Assembly: GCF_040207125.1 (NCBI RefSeq)
Contig: NZ_CP157940.1
Location: 1,116,001 to 1,180,000, forward strand
Source: Lacrimispora sp. BS-2
GTDB taxonomy: Bacteria; Bacillota; Clostridia; Lachnospirales; Lachnospiraceae
Reading direction: 5' to 3'
DNA: 64,000 nucleotides
Numbering within the stretch: position 1 is the first letter of the stretch; every line of letters begins with the position of its first letter. The position numbers and the translations under genes are program-made. Below are positions 54,813-63,891 of the stretch, piece by piece. Under the pieces are notes generated by a model. The model was not told the DNA's origin, ran no database searches, and was given only the letters and a program-made list of their open reading frames with translations.

Positions 54813-57137
54813 ATGGAAACCCAGCTGGGAAAAAATACGGTAAGAAAAGAGGCAAAAAATAAAGTAACAGGCCTGGCTAAATACACAAATGATTTCACGG
54901 ATTCTCCTATGCTTTACGCCAGATTATTAACAAGTGTTCATGCTCATGCCCAAATCGTATCCATAGATACCAGTAAAGCCTCTGCAATGCCAGGGGTAAA
55001 AGCGGTCATCACGGCAAAAGATCATCAGGTGATGTGTGGATCCATGCTTCAGGACAGGCTTCCTTTAGCCAGAGAAAAGGTCCGCTATTACGGCGAACCG
55101 GTTGCCATTGTTGTTGCAGATGATGAAATGCAGGCAAAGGCTGCAGCGGGAAAGATACTTGTAGAGTATAAGCCCCTGCCCGTTGTAAATTCCTTGAAAG
55201 AAGCTTTTAAAAAGAATCCTGTTATAATACATGAAGCTCTCATGTCATATACAAAAGCAGCTGAGGAGGTCTATCCTGTAAAAGGAACCAATATCTGCCA
55301 TCACCAAAAAATCAGAAAAGGCGATATGCAGAAAGGCTGGCTGGAAAGCGAAATTATTGCAGAGGGCAGCTTTTCCCTGCCTCAGTCTGATCACGCTGCC
55401 ATGGAAACCAGGGCAGTTCACTGCATGATCATGCCGGATGACAGTGTAATGATCAAGACATCCTCTCAAACGCCATATGAGGTCAAGGAGTCCCTCAGCA
55501 AGTATTTTAATATTCCGGAAGGAAAGATTGTCGTCCAGGTTCCCCTGGTCGGCGGTGCATTCGGAGGAAAAGCGTGTGTGCAGCCAGAGATTCTGGCAGT
55601 GATCGCGGCAATGAATGTAAAAGGAAAATGGATCAACCTGACAAATACGAGAGAGGAAGATATGGTCACCTCTCCATGTCATTTGGGGCTGGAAGGAACC
55701 ATAAGAATGGGAGTGAAAAAGAGCGGCCAGATCATGGCGGCTGAAATGACATTCCAGATCGATACGGGGGCATATTCCGATATTTCTCCCAAGATAACAA
55801 AAGCAATCGCAGTTGATTGTGCCGGGCCATATCGAATACCAAATCTCCAATGTGACTGCTACAGCGTATACACAAACCATCCTTATATAACCTCTTTCCG
55901 TGGTTTTGGACATGAGGGACGTACTTTTTGTCTGGAAAGAATGATGGATAAGTTGGCATACGAAATAGGGTTGGATCCTTTCCAGTTAAGGCTTTTAAAC
56001 CTGGTAAAGGCTGGCGATTTGACTCCAACCCTTGTCAAAGTCACTGCCAGCAATACTGGGAATGCGGCAGAATGCCTTGAGAGACTAAAAACGATCATTA
56101 ACTGGAAGGAAGGCGCCTGCATAGCAGGAGAAAATGGTTTGGTCAGAGCAAAAGGAATCAGCTGTCTGATCAAAACCTCTGATACCCCCACAGATGCAGG
56201 CGCAAGCGCTGTATTAACCTTTAATTCTGATGGAAGCGTGAATCTGGATTGTGGTGCTGCTGAGATAGGGCCGGGGATGAAAACAACGGCAGCGCAGATA
56301 TTGGCTGAAAAAATGAGAATCAGTGTCAATGACGTTTATGTAAAGCTGGATGTAAATACCCAGTCAACCCCGTATTTATGGAAAACCGTTGCCAGCATGA
56401 CAACTTACATGGTAGGGCGGGCCGTATTGAATGCGGCTGACGATGCCATATCCCAGCTTCTGGACCTGGCGTCAATTGCTCTGCGCTGTCCTGCTGAGGA
56501 ACTGGACTTTGAGAATAAGATGATTTTTGTAAAGCATGATCCAGAGCGTTATATCATGTTTGAGGATCTGGTAAAAGGCTACAAGTTTCCTAATGGCAAT
56601 TCCCTTAAAGGACCGGTTATTGGACGAGGCAGCTATGTCATGAATCATCTTACACCTCTTAATGAGGCATCGGGACGGGGGACGCCCGGCCGGAGCTGGA
56701 CGGTAGGTGCCCAGGCTGTTGAAATTGAATATGATACCAGACAGCATACCTACCGGCTGTTAAAAGCGGCTACTGTGATTGATGCAGGCAAGGTCATAAA
56801 TCCCAAGACTGCAAGAGGGGTGGTCATGGGAGGCATGTGCATGGGGCTTGGACTTGGTACCAGTGAGGATTTTGTTTACAATGAAGAGGGAATTGTAGAA
56901 GATACAAGCTTTCGCACCTATAAAATGATTCGCTACGGAGAAAATCCGGAATATCTGGTTGATTTCGTAGAGACACCTCAGATTGATGCGCCCTATGGAG
57001 CCAGAGGCATTGGAGAACACGGTATTATTGGAATATCTGCCGCTTTAGCTAATGCCATATCTTTGGCGGCTAAAATCGATGTAAACCAGCTCCCCATTAC
57101 GCCTGAATTCATATGGAGGGAAAAGTCTAAACTATGA
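54813..57137 (+). CDS. molybdenum hydroxylase large subunit, second system
   Basis: 774 residues with Mo-binding domains: PLVGGAFGGKACVQPEI (the usual GGGFGGKE loop with Ala and Ala substitutions), ITSFRGFGHEGRTF, CGAAEIGPGMKTT, and the C-terminal PYGARGIGEHGIIG with the catalytic Glu. Substrate unknown; the altered loop near the cofactor suggests it differs from the xanthine-type enzymes at 8.7-14.7 kb. AGGAGG precedes the ATG. First gene of a Mo-FAD-FeS operon, 21 nt after the YIEGIA partner gene. Confidence 0.92.
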   Translation: METQLGKNTVRKEAKNKVTGLAKYTNDFTDSPMLYARLLTSVHAHAQIVSIDTSKASAMPGVKAVITAKDHQVMCGSMLQDRLPLAREKVRYYGEPVAIVVADDEMQAKAAAGKILVEYKPLPVVNSLKEAFKKNPVIIHEALMSYTKAAEEVYPVKGTNICHHQKIRKGDMQKGWLESEIIAEGSFSLPQSDHAAMETRAVHCMIMPDDSVMIKTSSQTPYEVKESLSKYFNIPEGKIVVQVPLVGGAFGGKACVQPEILAVIAAMNVKGKWINLTNTREEDMVTSPCHLGLEGTIRMGVKKSGQIMAAEMTFQIDTGAYSDISPKITKAIAVDCAGPYRIPNLQCDCYSVYTNHPYITSFRGFGHEGRTFCLERMMDKLAYEIGLDPFQLRLLNLVKAGDLTPTLVKVTASNTGNAAECLERLKTIINWKEGACIAGENGLVRAKGISCLIKTSDTPTDAGASAVLTFNSDGSVNLDCGAAEIGPGMKTTAAQILAEKMRISVNDVYVKLDVNTQSTPYLWKTVASMTTYMVGRAVLNAADDAISQLLDLASIALRCPAEELDFENKMIFVKHDPERYIMFEDLVKGYKFPNGNSLKGPVIGRGSYVMNHLTPLNEASGRGTPGRSWTVGAQAVEIEYDTRQHTYRLLKAATVIDAGKVINPKTARGVVMGGMCMGLGLGTSEDFVYNEEGIVEDTSFRTYKMIRYGENPEYLVDFVETPQIDAPYGARGIGEHGIIGISAALANAISLAAKIDVNQLPITPEFIWREKSKL

Positions 57138-57964
57138 TTCCTTTTGATTTTGATTACTACAAACCAGAAAGCATGGAGGAAGCATTCGGCTGCTATCATG
57201 ACTTGCGCTCAAATAACAAAAAGCCTATTTATTATGGGGGCGGTACGGAAATTATCAGTATGGCCAGGGTAAATGGTATAAAATTTGATTCGGTCATTGA
57301 TTTGAAAGGAATACCGGAATGCAGCCAGCTTGAGGTGAGCGGCGGGAAATTCAGGATTGGAGCAGCACAGACCCTGACAAACATTGGGGAATGTAATGCA
57401 TATCCCCTGCTGTCCAAAACCATAAAAAGAATTGCAGATCACACGATTCAGGGAAAAATTACCATAGGCGGCAATCTGGCCGGCACAATCAAGTACCGGG
57501 AGGCAGCCTTACCGTTGATGATAAGTGATTGTTCCTTGCAGGTAATGACAAGGAGAGGATTGGCCGAATTACCATTTTTAGAGGTGTTTCGTGGAAAGAT
57601 GCAGCTAAAAGAAGGAGAATTTCTGGTATCCATATTGATTGAAGAAAGTGATCTGAATTTACCTTACAATCATGTAAAAAGAACCAAACAGGAGAAAATA
57701 GATTATCCATTGATTACCATGGCGGCAGTAAAAAATAAAAAGGCCATAAAAGCGGCGATTACCGGGTATGGCAATAATCCTGTCATTTTATCAGAAAGAA
57801 TCATAAACCATAAAATATATAACGTGGAACAGAAAATTAAAAAGGTCATAAATTTAGTTCACAGTGATTGCAAAAGTGATTTATCAGGAAGCAGGGAGTA
57901 TAAAGAATTTGTATTGGAAAATATGCTTCGGGAAATGTTTATTAATTTTGAAAAGATCGGATGA
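57134..57964 (+). CDS. molybdenum hydroxylase FAD subunit, second system
   Basis: 276 residues. FAD motifs YYGGGTEIISMARVNG near residue 35 and GKITIGGNLAGTIKYREAAL near residue 110; the latter differs from the usual TxGGN...SPAAD pattern. The start codon overlaps the stop of the large-subunit gene (ATGA), so expression is coupled. Confidence 0.9.
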   Translation: MIPFDFDYYKPESMEEAFGCYHDLRSNNKKPIYYGGGTEIISMARVNGIKFDSVIDLKGIPECSQLEVSGGKFRIGAAQTLTNIGECNAYPLLSKTIKRIADHTIQGKITIGGNLAGTIKYREAALPLMISDCSLQVMTRRGLAELPFLEVFRGKMQLKEGEFLVSILIEESDLNLPYNHVKRTKQEKIDYPLITMAAVKNKKAIKAAITGYGNNPVILSERIINHKIYNVEQKIKKVINLVHSDCKSDLSGSREYKEFVLENMLREMFINFEKIG

Positions 57965-57988
57965 TCCTTTCAGGAATTGAGGGATTAT

Positions 57989-58459
57989 ATGCATTTATCA
58001 GGTAACAGTATCATTGTTCTTAATGTAAATGGTGAAGACAAAGCCGTTATGGTTAAGCCATCCTACACTCTGCTTCATGTCCTTCGGGAAGAATTATCTT
58101 TAACAGGAGCCAAAAGCGGCTGTGAGAACGGAGATTGCGGTGCCTGTACGGTATTGGTTGATGACATGCCTGTCAAAGCCTGCCTGATGCTGGCGGCAGA
58201 GGCAATCGGTCATAAGATAACCACAGTGGAGGGGTTAGAAAACGCTCCCATACAAGATGCATTTATAAGAAACTGGGGATTTCAATGCGGTTACTGTACC
58301 TCTGGATTTCTTATGGTTTGCCATGCACTGGCCATGTACAAGCCCGATGCTGATGATCCTGTTATAGAAGAATGGCTGCAATCCAATCTTTGCAGGTGTA
58401 CTGGTTATGAGGAAATCGAGAATGCCGTAAAATCAATACTATCAGGGAATTATAATTGA
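57989..58459 (+). CDS. molybdenum hydroxylase [2Fe-2S] subunit, second system
   Basis: About 156 residues with both clusters: CENGDCGACTVLVDDMPVKAC and CGYC...CRCTGYEE. The ATG at 57989 follows GAGGGA closely; a TTG at 57977 with AGGAA upstream is an alternative. Third gene of the operon, 24 nt after the FAD subunit. Confidence 0.92.
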   Translation: MHLSGNSIIVLNVNGEDKAVMVKPSYTLLHVLREELSLTGAKSGCENGDCGACTVLVDDMPVKACLMLAAEAIGHKITTVEGLENAPIQDAFIRNWGFQCGYCTSGFLMVCHALAMYKPDADDPVIEEWLQSNLCRCTGYEEIENAVKSILSGNYN

Positions 58460-58529
58460 GAAATACGGGGTTGTATCTGAGCTTTTTTCAAACAGCTTTT
58501 TACGAAAAAGTTATTTATATATGTGATTC

Positions 58530-58557
58530 ACATCTTGTCTGGTTAGCCCATACAATA
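58530..58557 (+). promoter_or_regulatory. SigK-like sporulation promoter of the second Cys-rich peptide gene
   Basis: AC at 58530-58531, 17 bp, CATACAATA at 58549-58557. The whole stretch from ATTCACA to the start codon lines up with that of the first copy at 29.06 kb. Confidence 0.6.
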
Positions 58558-58586
58558 AGGTATAATTATAAGATGAGGTGTATGAT

Positions 58587-58772
58587 ATGGGATGTTCTAA
58601 TTCTTGGTCTTGCGGCTGCAACCGCAACAATTGCTGTGACAATAAGTGCTGTGATAATAGATGCTGTAACAAAAGTAACGTTGATCCTTGTGCAGAAGCA
58701 AAAAGAGAGGCATATTGTGCCGGTTTCAGAGATGGATGCAATGATCCATGCTGCAGAGGTACTAAAAGATAG
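58587..58772 (+). CDS. small Cys/Asn-rich protein with REAYCAGFRDGC motif (copy 2)
   Basis: 61 residues with 12 Cys: MGCSNSWSCGCNRNNCCDNK, then CCDNRCCNKS, and REAYCAGFRDGCN at residues 40-52, the same position as in the protein at 29118. The tail is DPCCRGTKR. The N-terminal regions differ in sequence but share the Cys/Asn-rich style. GAGGTG lies 6 nt before the ATG; the GTG at 58578 would overlap that site. Longer frames covering this region on both strands are overlaps. Likely a sporulation-stage coat or crust peptide. Confidence 0.8.
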   Translation: MGCSNSWSCGCNRNNCCDNKCCDNRCCNKSNVDPCAEAKREAYCAGFRDGCNDPCCRGTKR

Positions 58773-58792
58773 GCAAGGCTGATAGCAGGATG

Positions 58793-58824
58793 AGCGGGTA
58801 TCCGGTATTCCGGACCCGCTTTTT
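58793..58824 (+). terminator. terminator after Cys-rich peptide copy 2
   Basis: AGCGGGTATCCGG, TATT loop, CCGGACCCGCT, then TTTT. Confidence 0.88.
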
Positions 58825-58994
58825 AAACGAATCAAGTAAGTCCCCTACATCATATGCGAAAAGCATTAAGTGGTGGGTCGCGGATTGCGAATATCCACTT
58901 GACAGCTTATCTATAATTGCGAAGTCTACTGTCTTATGATAATATAATTCCAAAGTTTACCAACAGGTTTCTAAAAATCTGTAAGAGAGGATGA

Positions 58995-59495
58995 ATGCCA
59001 ATGGGAAATAAAAAAGGTATTATAGCTGAGTTTAAAGAATTTGTTTTGCGCGGAAATGTGGTGGACCTTGCAGTTGGTGTTATTATCGGCGCTGCTTTCC
59101 AGGCGATTGTCAATTCCCTGGTAAAGGATATCATATCTCCCCTGATTGGAGTGATTACCGGAGGAGTAGATTTCTCCAATAAATTCGCACTTTTGTATGC
59201 TGCTCCGCAAGGTACAGATGTTTCCACGCTTCAGGCCGCACAGGCTCTGGGGCCGGTATTTGCTTATGGTTCCTTTATCACGGCTGTTATTAACTTTTTA
59301 ATCATGGCTTCTGTTATTTTCATGATGATAAAGGTAATTAATTCCCTGCGCGGAAAGAAGCAGCAGGCAGAGCCGGCTGCTTCTGCGGACAAGGAGTGTC
59401 CATATTGCTTTACCCGGATCAATATAAATGCTACCCGCTGTCCTAATTGTACAAGCCAGCTGGATATACAGCCGGAAACAGCGCAGGAAGATTAA
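58995..59495 (+). CDS. mscL: large-conductance mechanosensitive channel with C-terminal zinc ribbon
   Basis: 166 residues. The MscL core is clear: IIAEFKEFVLRGNVVDLAVG, two membrane helices (about 17-45 and 85-112) and a basic end. Instead of the usual short tail, a zinc-ribbon with CPYC and CPNC (residues about 133-155) is added. The channel opens under membrane tension to protect from osmotic downshock. GAGAGG precedes the start; ATG at 59001 is an alternative. Stands alone. Confidence 0.93.
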   Translation: MPMGNKKGIIAEFKEFVLRGNVVDLAVGVIIGAAFQAIVNSLVKDIISPLIGVITGGVDFSNKFALLYAAPQGTDVSTLQAAQALGPVFAYGSFITAVINFLIMASVIFMMIKVINSLRGKKQQAEPAASADKECPYCFTRININATRCPNCTSQLDIQPETAQED

Positions 59496-59520
59496 AGAGA
59501 TAGAAATCCGGGGCTGTAAA

Positions 59521-61197
59521 TTATAAGAGTGTGGAAAGGCGATCTAATACACGGTTTACATCCAGCTGCCCAAATCCCCATATATTGTTGGGATAGCTGT
59601 AGGCAGGGTTACGCAGTGCTCCTCTTACAATCATGCGGTTTACTTGTTCGCCTGTAATATAAGTGAAGTTACCCATGCCCTGGGACCATTCAAAAATGAT
59701 AGCAGATGCACCTGCTGCAATGGCAGCAGAAGCGCCGGTGCCTGTTAAGGATCCATATTGGTTTTCAGGAAGCGCACAGGGGATCTGATAGCCGGGGGCC
59801 GCAATATCAGGTTTAACAAGGCCGCTTCTTGTGAAACCTCTTCCTGATTCATCCAGGATATTGGAGGTCAGCTGATTATAAGCGGCAACGGTCAAGGTAC
59901 GTCTGGAATTCCCGGGAGAGGTTATGGTTATATCCGGATTGGAATTTAAAAAAAAGGTCCTGGTTGATATCAAGTCTCCGCTGGGCAGCCAGGAATTAAA
60001 AGAAAAAGGTTCATTTTCCGTGCTTTGGACACGGAAATACCAGATTCCGGGAAGGGGGTTCTCAAACCGTAATAAAATCAGCTGGTCGCCGCTTTCCCGT
60101 TCAAAGACCATGTTATTTACCCAGACGATGCTTGGGCTGCTCTGAAAAACAAACTTTTGGCATTCGCTGAATGTGGGATTAATAAATGGGATTGTTTCCC
60201 GGTTTGGTGCAGAAATTTCAATAGAAAGCCTTCCGGGTATATGTGCCCATAGCTCCATGAAGAACTGCTTGTCATTTCCTGAAATATTTAACTGGAAATC
60301 ATTAAAGTAGGGTGCGGAAATGGTTTTGTTAAAATAGTGCCTTCCGTTGTTTGCCTCATTTCCTGCGGATATGGAAACACCCAGATCAGGCTGCTGAACC
60401 AGGGTCTCTAAGTAGGTGCTCAAAATACCCCTGCCATCATGATTGCCCTGACTGCTGCCCAGAGCAATACATATGATTATAGGACGTTTCAATCGCTGGC
60501 CTATGGAAACTAAGTAACGTACTCCAAGAACTATATCTGATTCCTGGAAACATAGTTTGTCTTCTGAAACAGAAAATATCATTTTAAGATTCGGCTTAGC
60601 TTCTTTTAATTTTACGACAGCCAGCTCTGCATTTGGAACAACGCCGCTAAAGGAATTGTTATTGCCGGAAGATCCTGCAATGATGCTTGCAATGGCTGTG
60701 CCGTGGCCAACTTCATCGGTTGAAGGAACAACGGAAAAAGGATTTTCATTGTGCAGTGCGTCATTTATGGAAGCTTTTGTATATTCCGTACCAAAGGTAA
60801 AATCCTTGGGAGGTGTTCCCGCTTGCTGTGTCTGATCCCATATGGAAAAAATCCGGGTTGTTTTATCCTTATTCATGAACGCCGGATGCCGGTAATCAAT
60901 CCCGGTGTCCACGATGCCAATAACCATTCCCTGTCCATAAAAGTTATAATCCATTTGGGCCGCGGCCACATCCATCTCTGGTGCAGCAGGGGCAACCGTA
61001 GAAGTAAGGGTATAAAGGGTTGGAAAAATGTGGTAAGGCGTTTGGCCGAGATCACATGGCTGCATATTATTTTTGGATACATGCAGCAGGGAAAACCTGT
61101 CATTGAGCAATGTAATATCATCGCCCACACCGTAGGAAGGAACTAATAAATTACTTATAATCAAGTCGTAATAATTATTATCCAGTATTTTTTCCAT
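59521..61197 (-). CDS. subtilase-family Csp-like pseudoprotease (catalytic Ser replaced), copy A
   Basis: 558 residues, the usual size of clostridial Csp germination proteins. It starts MEKILDNNYYDLIISNLLVP, the Csp N-terminus. Catalytic Asp97 (IVDTGID) and His165 (VGHGTA) are kept. The Ser motif GTSxAA reads T485-G-T-G488-A-S, so Gly488 is at the nucleophile position. The same Ser-to-Gly loss is known in C. difficile CspC, a non-catalytic germination regulator. Divergent from a sister gene with which it shares promoter sequence. Predicted to act in the spore during germinant sensing; inference from family. Confidence 0.85.
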   Translation of the reverse strand: MEKILDNNYYDLIISNLLVPSYGVGDDITLLNDRFSLLHVSKNNMQPCDLGQTPYHIFPTLYTLTSTVAPAAPEMDVAAAQMDYNFYGQGMVIGIVDTGIDYRHPAFMNKDKTTRIFSIWDQTQQAGTPPKDFTFGTEYTKASINDALHNENPFSVVPSTDEVGHGTAIASIIAGSSGNNNSFSGVVPNAELAVVKLKEAKPNLKMIFSVSEDKLCFQESDIVLGVRYLVSIGQRLKRPIIICIALGSSQGNHDGRGILSTYLETLVQQPDLGVSISAGNEANNGRHYFNKTISAPYFNDFQLNISGNDKQFFMELWAHIPGRLSIEISAPNRETIPFINPTFSECQKFVFQSSPSIVWVNNMVFERESGDQLILLRFENPLPGIWYFRVQSTENEPFSFNSWLPSGDLISTRTFFLNSNPDITITSPGNSRRTLTVAAYNQLTSNILDESGRGFTRSGLVKPDIAAPGYQIPCALPENQYGSLTGTGASAAIAAGASAIIFEWSQGMGNFTYITGEQVNRMIVRGALRNPAYSYPNNIWGFGQLDVNRVLDRLSTLL

Positions 61198-61228
61198 AAT
61201 TAAATCTCCCTGATAAGATCTGCTTAGA

Positions 61229-61267
61229 GCATATGATATATTTTATGCAGCATTGCTTCCAATATGA
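61229..61267 (-). promoter_or_regulatory. SigE-like promoter of Csp copy A
   Basis: On the minus strand TCATATT (61261-61267), 13 bp, CATAAAAT (61240-61247), followed by the conserved arm to 61229. The -35 and -10 match the mother-cell SigE pattern. Confidence 0.65.
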
Positions 61268-61361
61268 GCGTTATATGTAAGCAGGCTGCATTTGCTGCCG
61301 ATGTTTGGGTTCTGGCCACTTTAATTCACAAAACACGTGTGCGAGCTTCTTTTTCTTATGC

Positions 61362-61400
61362 TCATAATAGGAGCCCGCTTGCATAAAATATATCATATGC
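61362..61400 (+). promoter_or_regulatory. SigE-like promoter of Csp copy B
   Basis: TCATAAT (61362-61368), 13 bp, CATAAAAT (61382-61389). The 21 bases 61380-61400 are the exact reverse complement of 61229-61249, so both genes have the same -10 region in mirror image. Confidence 0.65.
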
Positions 61401-61429
61401 GCCAGTAGTGTAGACAGGGAGGCCTTATC

Positions 61430-63103
61430 ATGCTAAAAATATTGGATGATAATTATTATGATTTGATCATCAGTAATGTTATGATTCCCACATATGATAC
61501 CGGAGATAATATAACTCCCATGCATTTAAGGAATTCTTTGGCTCATATCCCTGTTGATTCAGCGAATCCCTGTGACTTGGGAAAGTATCCTTATAATGCA
61601 TTTCCTTCCCTATTTACCCTCAGCTCCACTGTCAGCCTTGAAAAATCCGGTATCGGAACGGTACAGAGAAACCCTTATTTAGCTTTATTTGGGCGGGGAG
61701 TGATTGTTGCGGTCATAGATACCGGGATTGATTACCAGCATCAGGCATTTTTATATAATGACGGAACGACCCGTATTCTTTCCATATGGGATCAGACCAT
61801 ACAAGAGGGCGCTCCGCCGGAGGGATTTACGTACGGCACCGAATATACCAGGGAGCATATTAATGTTGCACTTAAATCGGAAAATCCCTTATCCATAGTT
61901 CCTTCTGTGGACACCAATGGCCACGGAACTGCAATCGCAAGTGTGGCAGCGGGCAAACCAAGCCTGGTGCAGTCATTCAGCGGTGTTGTCCCGGAATCCG
62001 ATCTGCTGGTTGTAAAGCTGAAGCCGGCAAAGAACAATCTGAAAAAAATATTTTTTACTCCTGAAAACGCTATATGCTATCAGGAGTCGGATGTGATCAT
62101 TGGGATCAGTTATGTGACTACCGTTGCCCGAAGGCTGAACCGGCCCGTTGCCATATGCCTTGCCTTGGGAACAAACCAGTCAAGCCATGACGGGCGGGGA
62201 GCAACCAGTTTTTTTACCAATTACCTGGTACAGCAGCCCCATAACGGGATAACCATAAGTGCAGGCAATGAAGCGAACAAACGCAGACATTACTTTAACA
62301 GCACCACTGCGGAACCCTTCGTAAATAATTTTGAATTAAGAGTTGGAGAAAATGACAAACTGTTTTCCGTTGAGCTATGGCCGTTTGCCCCGGCAAGGCT
62401 GGCCATAGAGATAATCGCTCCAAACAGAGAGACAACAGGGCAGGTTTTTCCGGCTCTGGGGGAATGCAGAAGATTTGCCTTCGTATTTAATTCAAGCGTT
62501 GTGTGGGTCAATAATTATATTTTTGAAGAGGAGAGCGGAGATCAGCTGGTATTGATGCGTTTTCAGGACCCCCTTCCCGGAATCTGGAACATTCGGGTTC
62601 AAAACCTTGATAATGGACCATTTTCTTTTCATACCTGGCTGCCGTCAGGAGACCAGATCACAGAAGAAACCTTTTTTATAAATGCCAATCCGGACACTAC
62701 CGTAACTTCTCCTGGAAATTCAACCAATCCTCTGACGGTTACCGCTTATAATCAGTATAATGACACGGTACTGCCTGAATCAGGAAGAGGATATACAAGA
62801 ACCGGATTCGTAAAGCCGGACATAGCAGCACCGGGTTATGAGATTACCTGTGCGGTTCCGGGAAACCAGTATGGCAGTATAACAGGAAGCGGATCCGCGG
62901 CAGCCCAGGCGGCGGGTGTTGTTGCAATGGTTTTTGAATGGGCCGTTTCAAGGGGAAATTATACCAATATGACCGGAAACGATGTGAACCGTCTGCTTAT
63001 ACGCGGAGCGCGGCGCAGTACCACGTATACTTATCCCAACAATATCTGGGGATATGGACAGATTGATATTAACTCGCTGTTTGAAAGGCTTACGAATATT
63101 TAA
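61430..63103 (+). CDS. subtilase-family Csp-like pseudoprotease, copy B
   Basis: 557 residues, similar along its whole length to copy A (MLKILDDNYYDLIISNVMIP; GHGTAIAS; SIWDQT). Asp97 and His165 are kept and fall at the same numbers. The nucleophile region reads T485-G-S-G488-S-A, again Gly for Ser. GGGAGG precedes the ATG. No classical prodomain cleavage is expected without activity. Function as a pseudoprotease partner in germination is inferred from the Csp family. Confidence 0.85.
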   Translation: MLKILDDNYYDLIISNVMIPTYDTGDNITPMHLRNSLAHIPVDSANPCDLGKYPYNAFPSLFTLSSTVSLEKSGIGTVQRNPYLALFGRGVIVAVIDTGIDYQHQAFLYNDGTTRILSIWDQTIQEGAPPEGFTYGTEYTREHINVALKSENPLSIVPSVDTNGHGTAIASVAAGKPSLVQSFSGVVPESDLLVVKLKPAKNNLKKIFFTPENAICYQESDVIIGISYVTTVARRLNRPVAICLALGTNQSSHDGRGATSFFTNYLVQQPHNGITISAGNEANKRRHYFNSTTAEPFVNNFELRVGENDKLFSVELWPFAPARLAIEIIAPNRETTGQVFPALGECRRFAFVFNSSVVWVNNYIFEEESGDQLVLMRFQDPLPGIWNIRVQNLDNGPFSFHTWLPSGDQITEETFFINANPDTTVTSPGNSTNPLTVTAYNQYNDTVLPESGRGYTRTGFVKPDIAAPGYEITCAVPGNQYGSITGSGSAAAQAAGVVAMVFEWAVSRGNYTNMTGNDVNRLLIRGARRSTTYTYPNNIWGYGQIDINSLFERLTNI

Positions 63104-63271
63104 CCGAATCTGCAGTCCGTTTTAATTTTATGATTGAGGTTATTGAAAACATTCTATATAATGAAAGAGCCGGCTTTTAGCCCTGCCCTGATGCTGATTT
63201 GGCCTGCTGGTTTATTTCAGCTTTCAGGAAAGGTAATGAAAAATGACAGGATACAGGAAAGAGGAGAAGGA

Positions 63272-63796
63272 ATGGAAGAAACGAAAAAGAGCGGATTGGA
63301 AGAGCTTGAAAAAGCGGCTGAAATCAGCGGATTCAAATGGTATATTTTTGATATCATTTATGAGGGGCTGGAACAGGACGGAATTGAAAAAAGTAAATTC
63401 AGCCTGGATAAAGAGGAAGCGGATGCCGTCTGTTTCATAATAAGGGATGGAAGTTTTACTGTTTGCGGCAGAGCCGGAAAAGATATGAGGCAGCACCATA
63501 GCATTTATCACGGGGTCTGTGATTTTTTTAACAGAATCTATGAGGGCGAGGAAAATACAGAGAAAGCGGTGACCCGTTTTCTTATAAGAACTCTTGATTT
63601 ACCGGCCCTGATGAAGAAACCAAGCCGTTCCATGCTGAGAGACCAGATCTGCACATGTCAAAAAGAGACCGAAGCTCTGAAGGAAAAAATAAAAAAGGAG
63701 CCGGGAAAAAAAGAAGAAACTATGCTTTCTCTTAACAGGATTTATTTAAAAGGATTAAAAGAGAAAATGGAAAAATATTATGGGGAGACAGTATAA
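63272..63796 (+). CDS. hypothetical protein
   Basis: 174 residues from the ATG at 63272, which follows GAGGAGAAGG; an ATG at 63236 after AGGAAAGG is a possible earlier start. Highly charged: an alpha/beta region (KWYIFDIIYEGLEQDGIEKS; ADAVCFIIRDGSFTVCGRAG) and a Lys/Glu-rich C-terminal coiled coil. No membrane segment, no recognised family. It follows Csp copy B by about 170 nt. Confidence 0.65.
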   Translation: MEETKKSGLEELEKAAEISGFKWYIFDIIYEGLEQDGIEKSKFSLDKEEADAVCFIIRDGSFTVCGRAGKDMRQHHSIYHGVCDFFNRIYEGEENTEKAVTRFLIRTLDLPALMKKPSRSMLRDQICTCQKETEALKEKIKKEPGKKEETMLSLNRIYLKGLKEKMEKYYGETV

Positions 63797-63891
63797 GAAA
63801 AAAATCTTTGTTTTATGTGAATAAAACATCTGGATTAGGTCATAATAGGATTATACCAAAGATGAGTGAATACTTATCCTCCCCTTTTTAG

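Noticed and set aside
58456..58782. 108-codon plus-strand frame and 76- and 89-codon minus frames over the second Cys-rich gene
   Set aside because: They overlap the gene with the conserved Cys core and its ribosome binding site, and have no start signals of their own.
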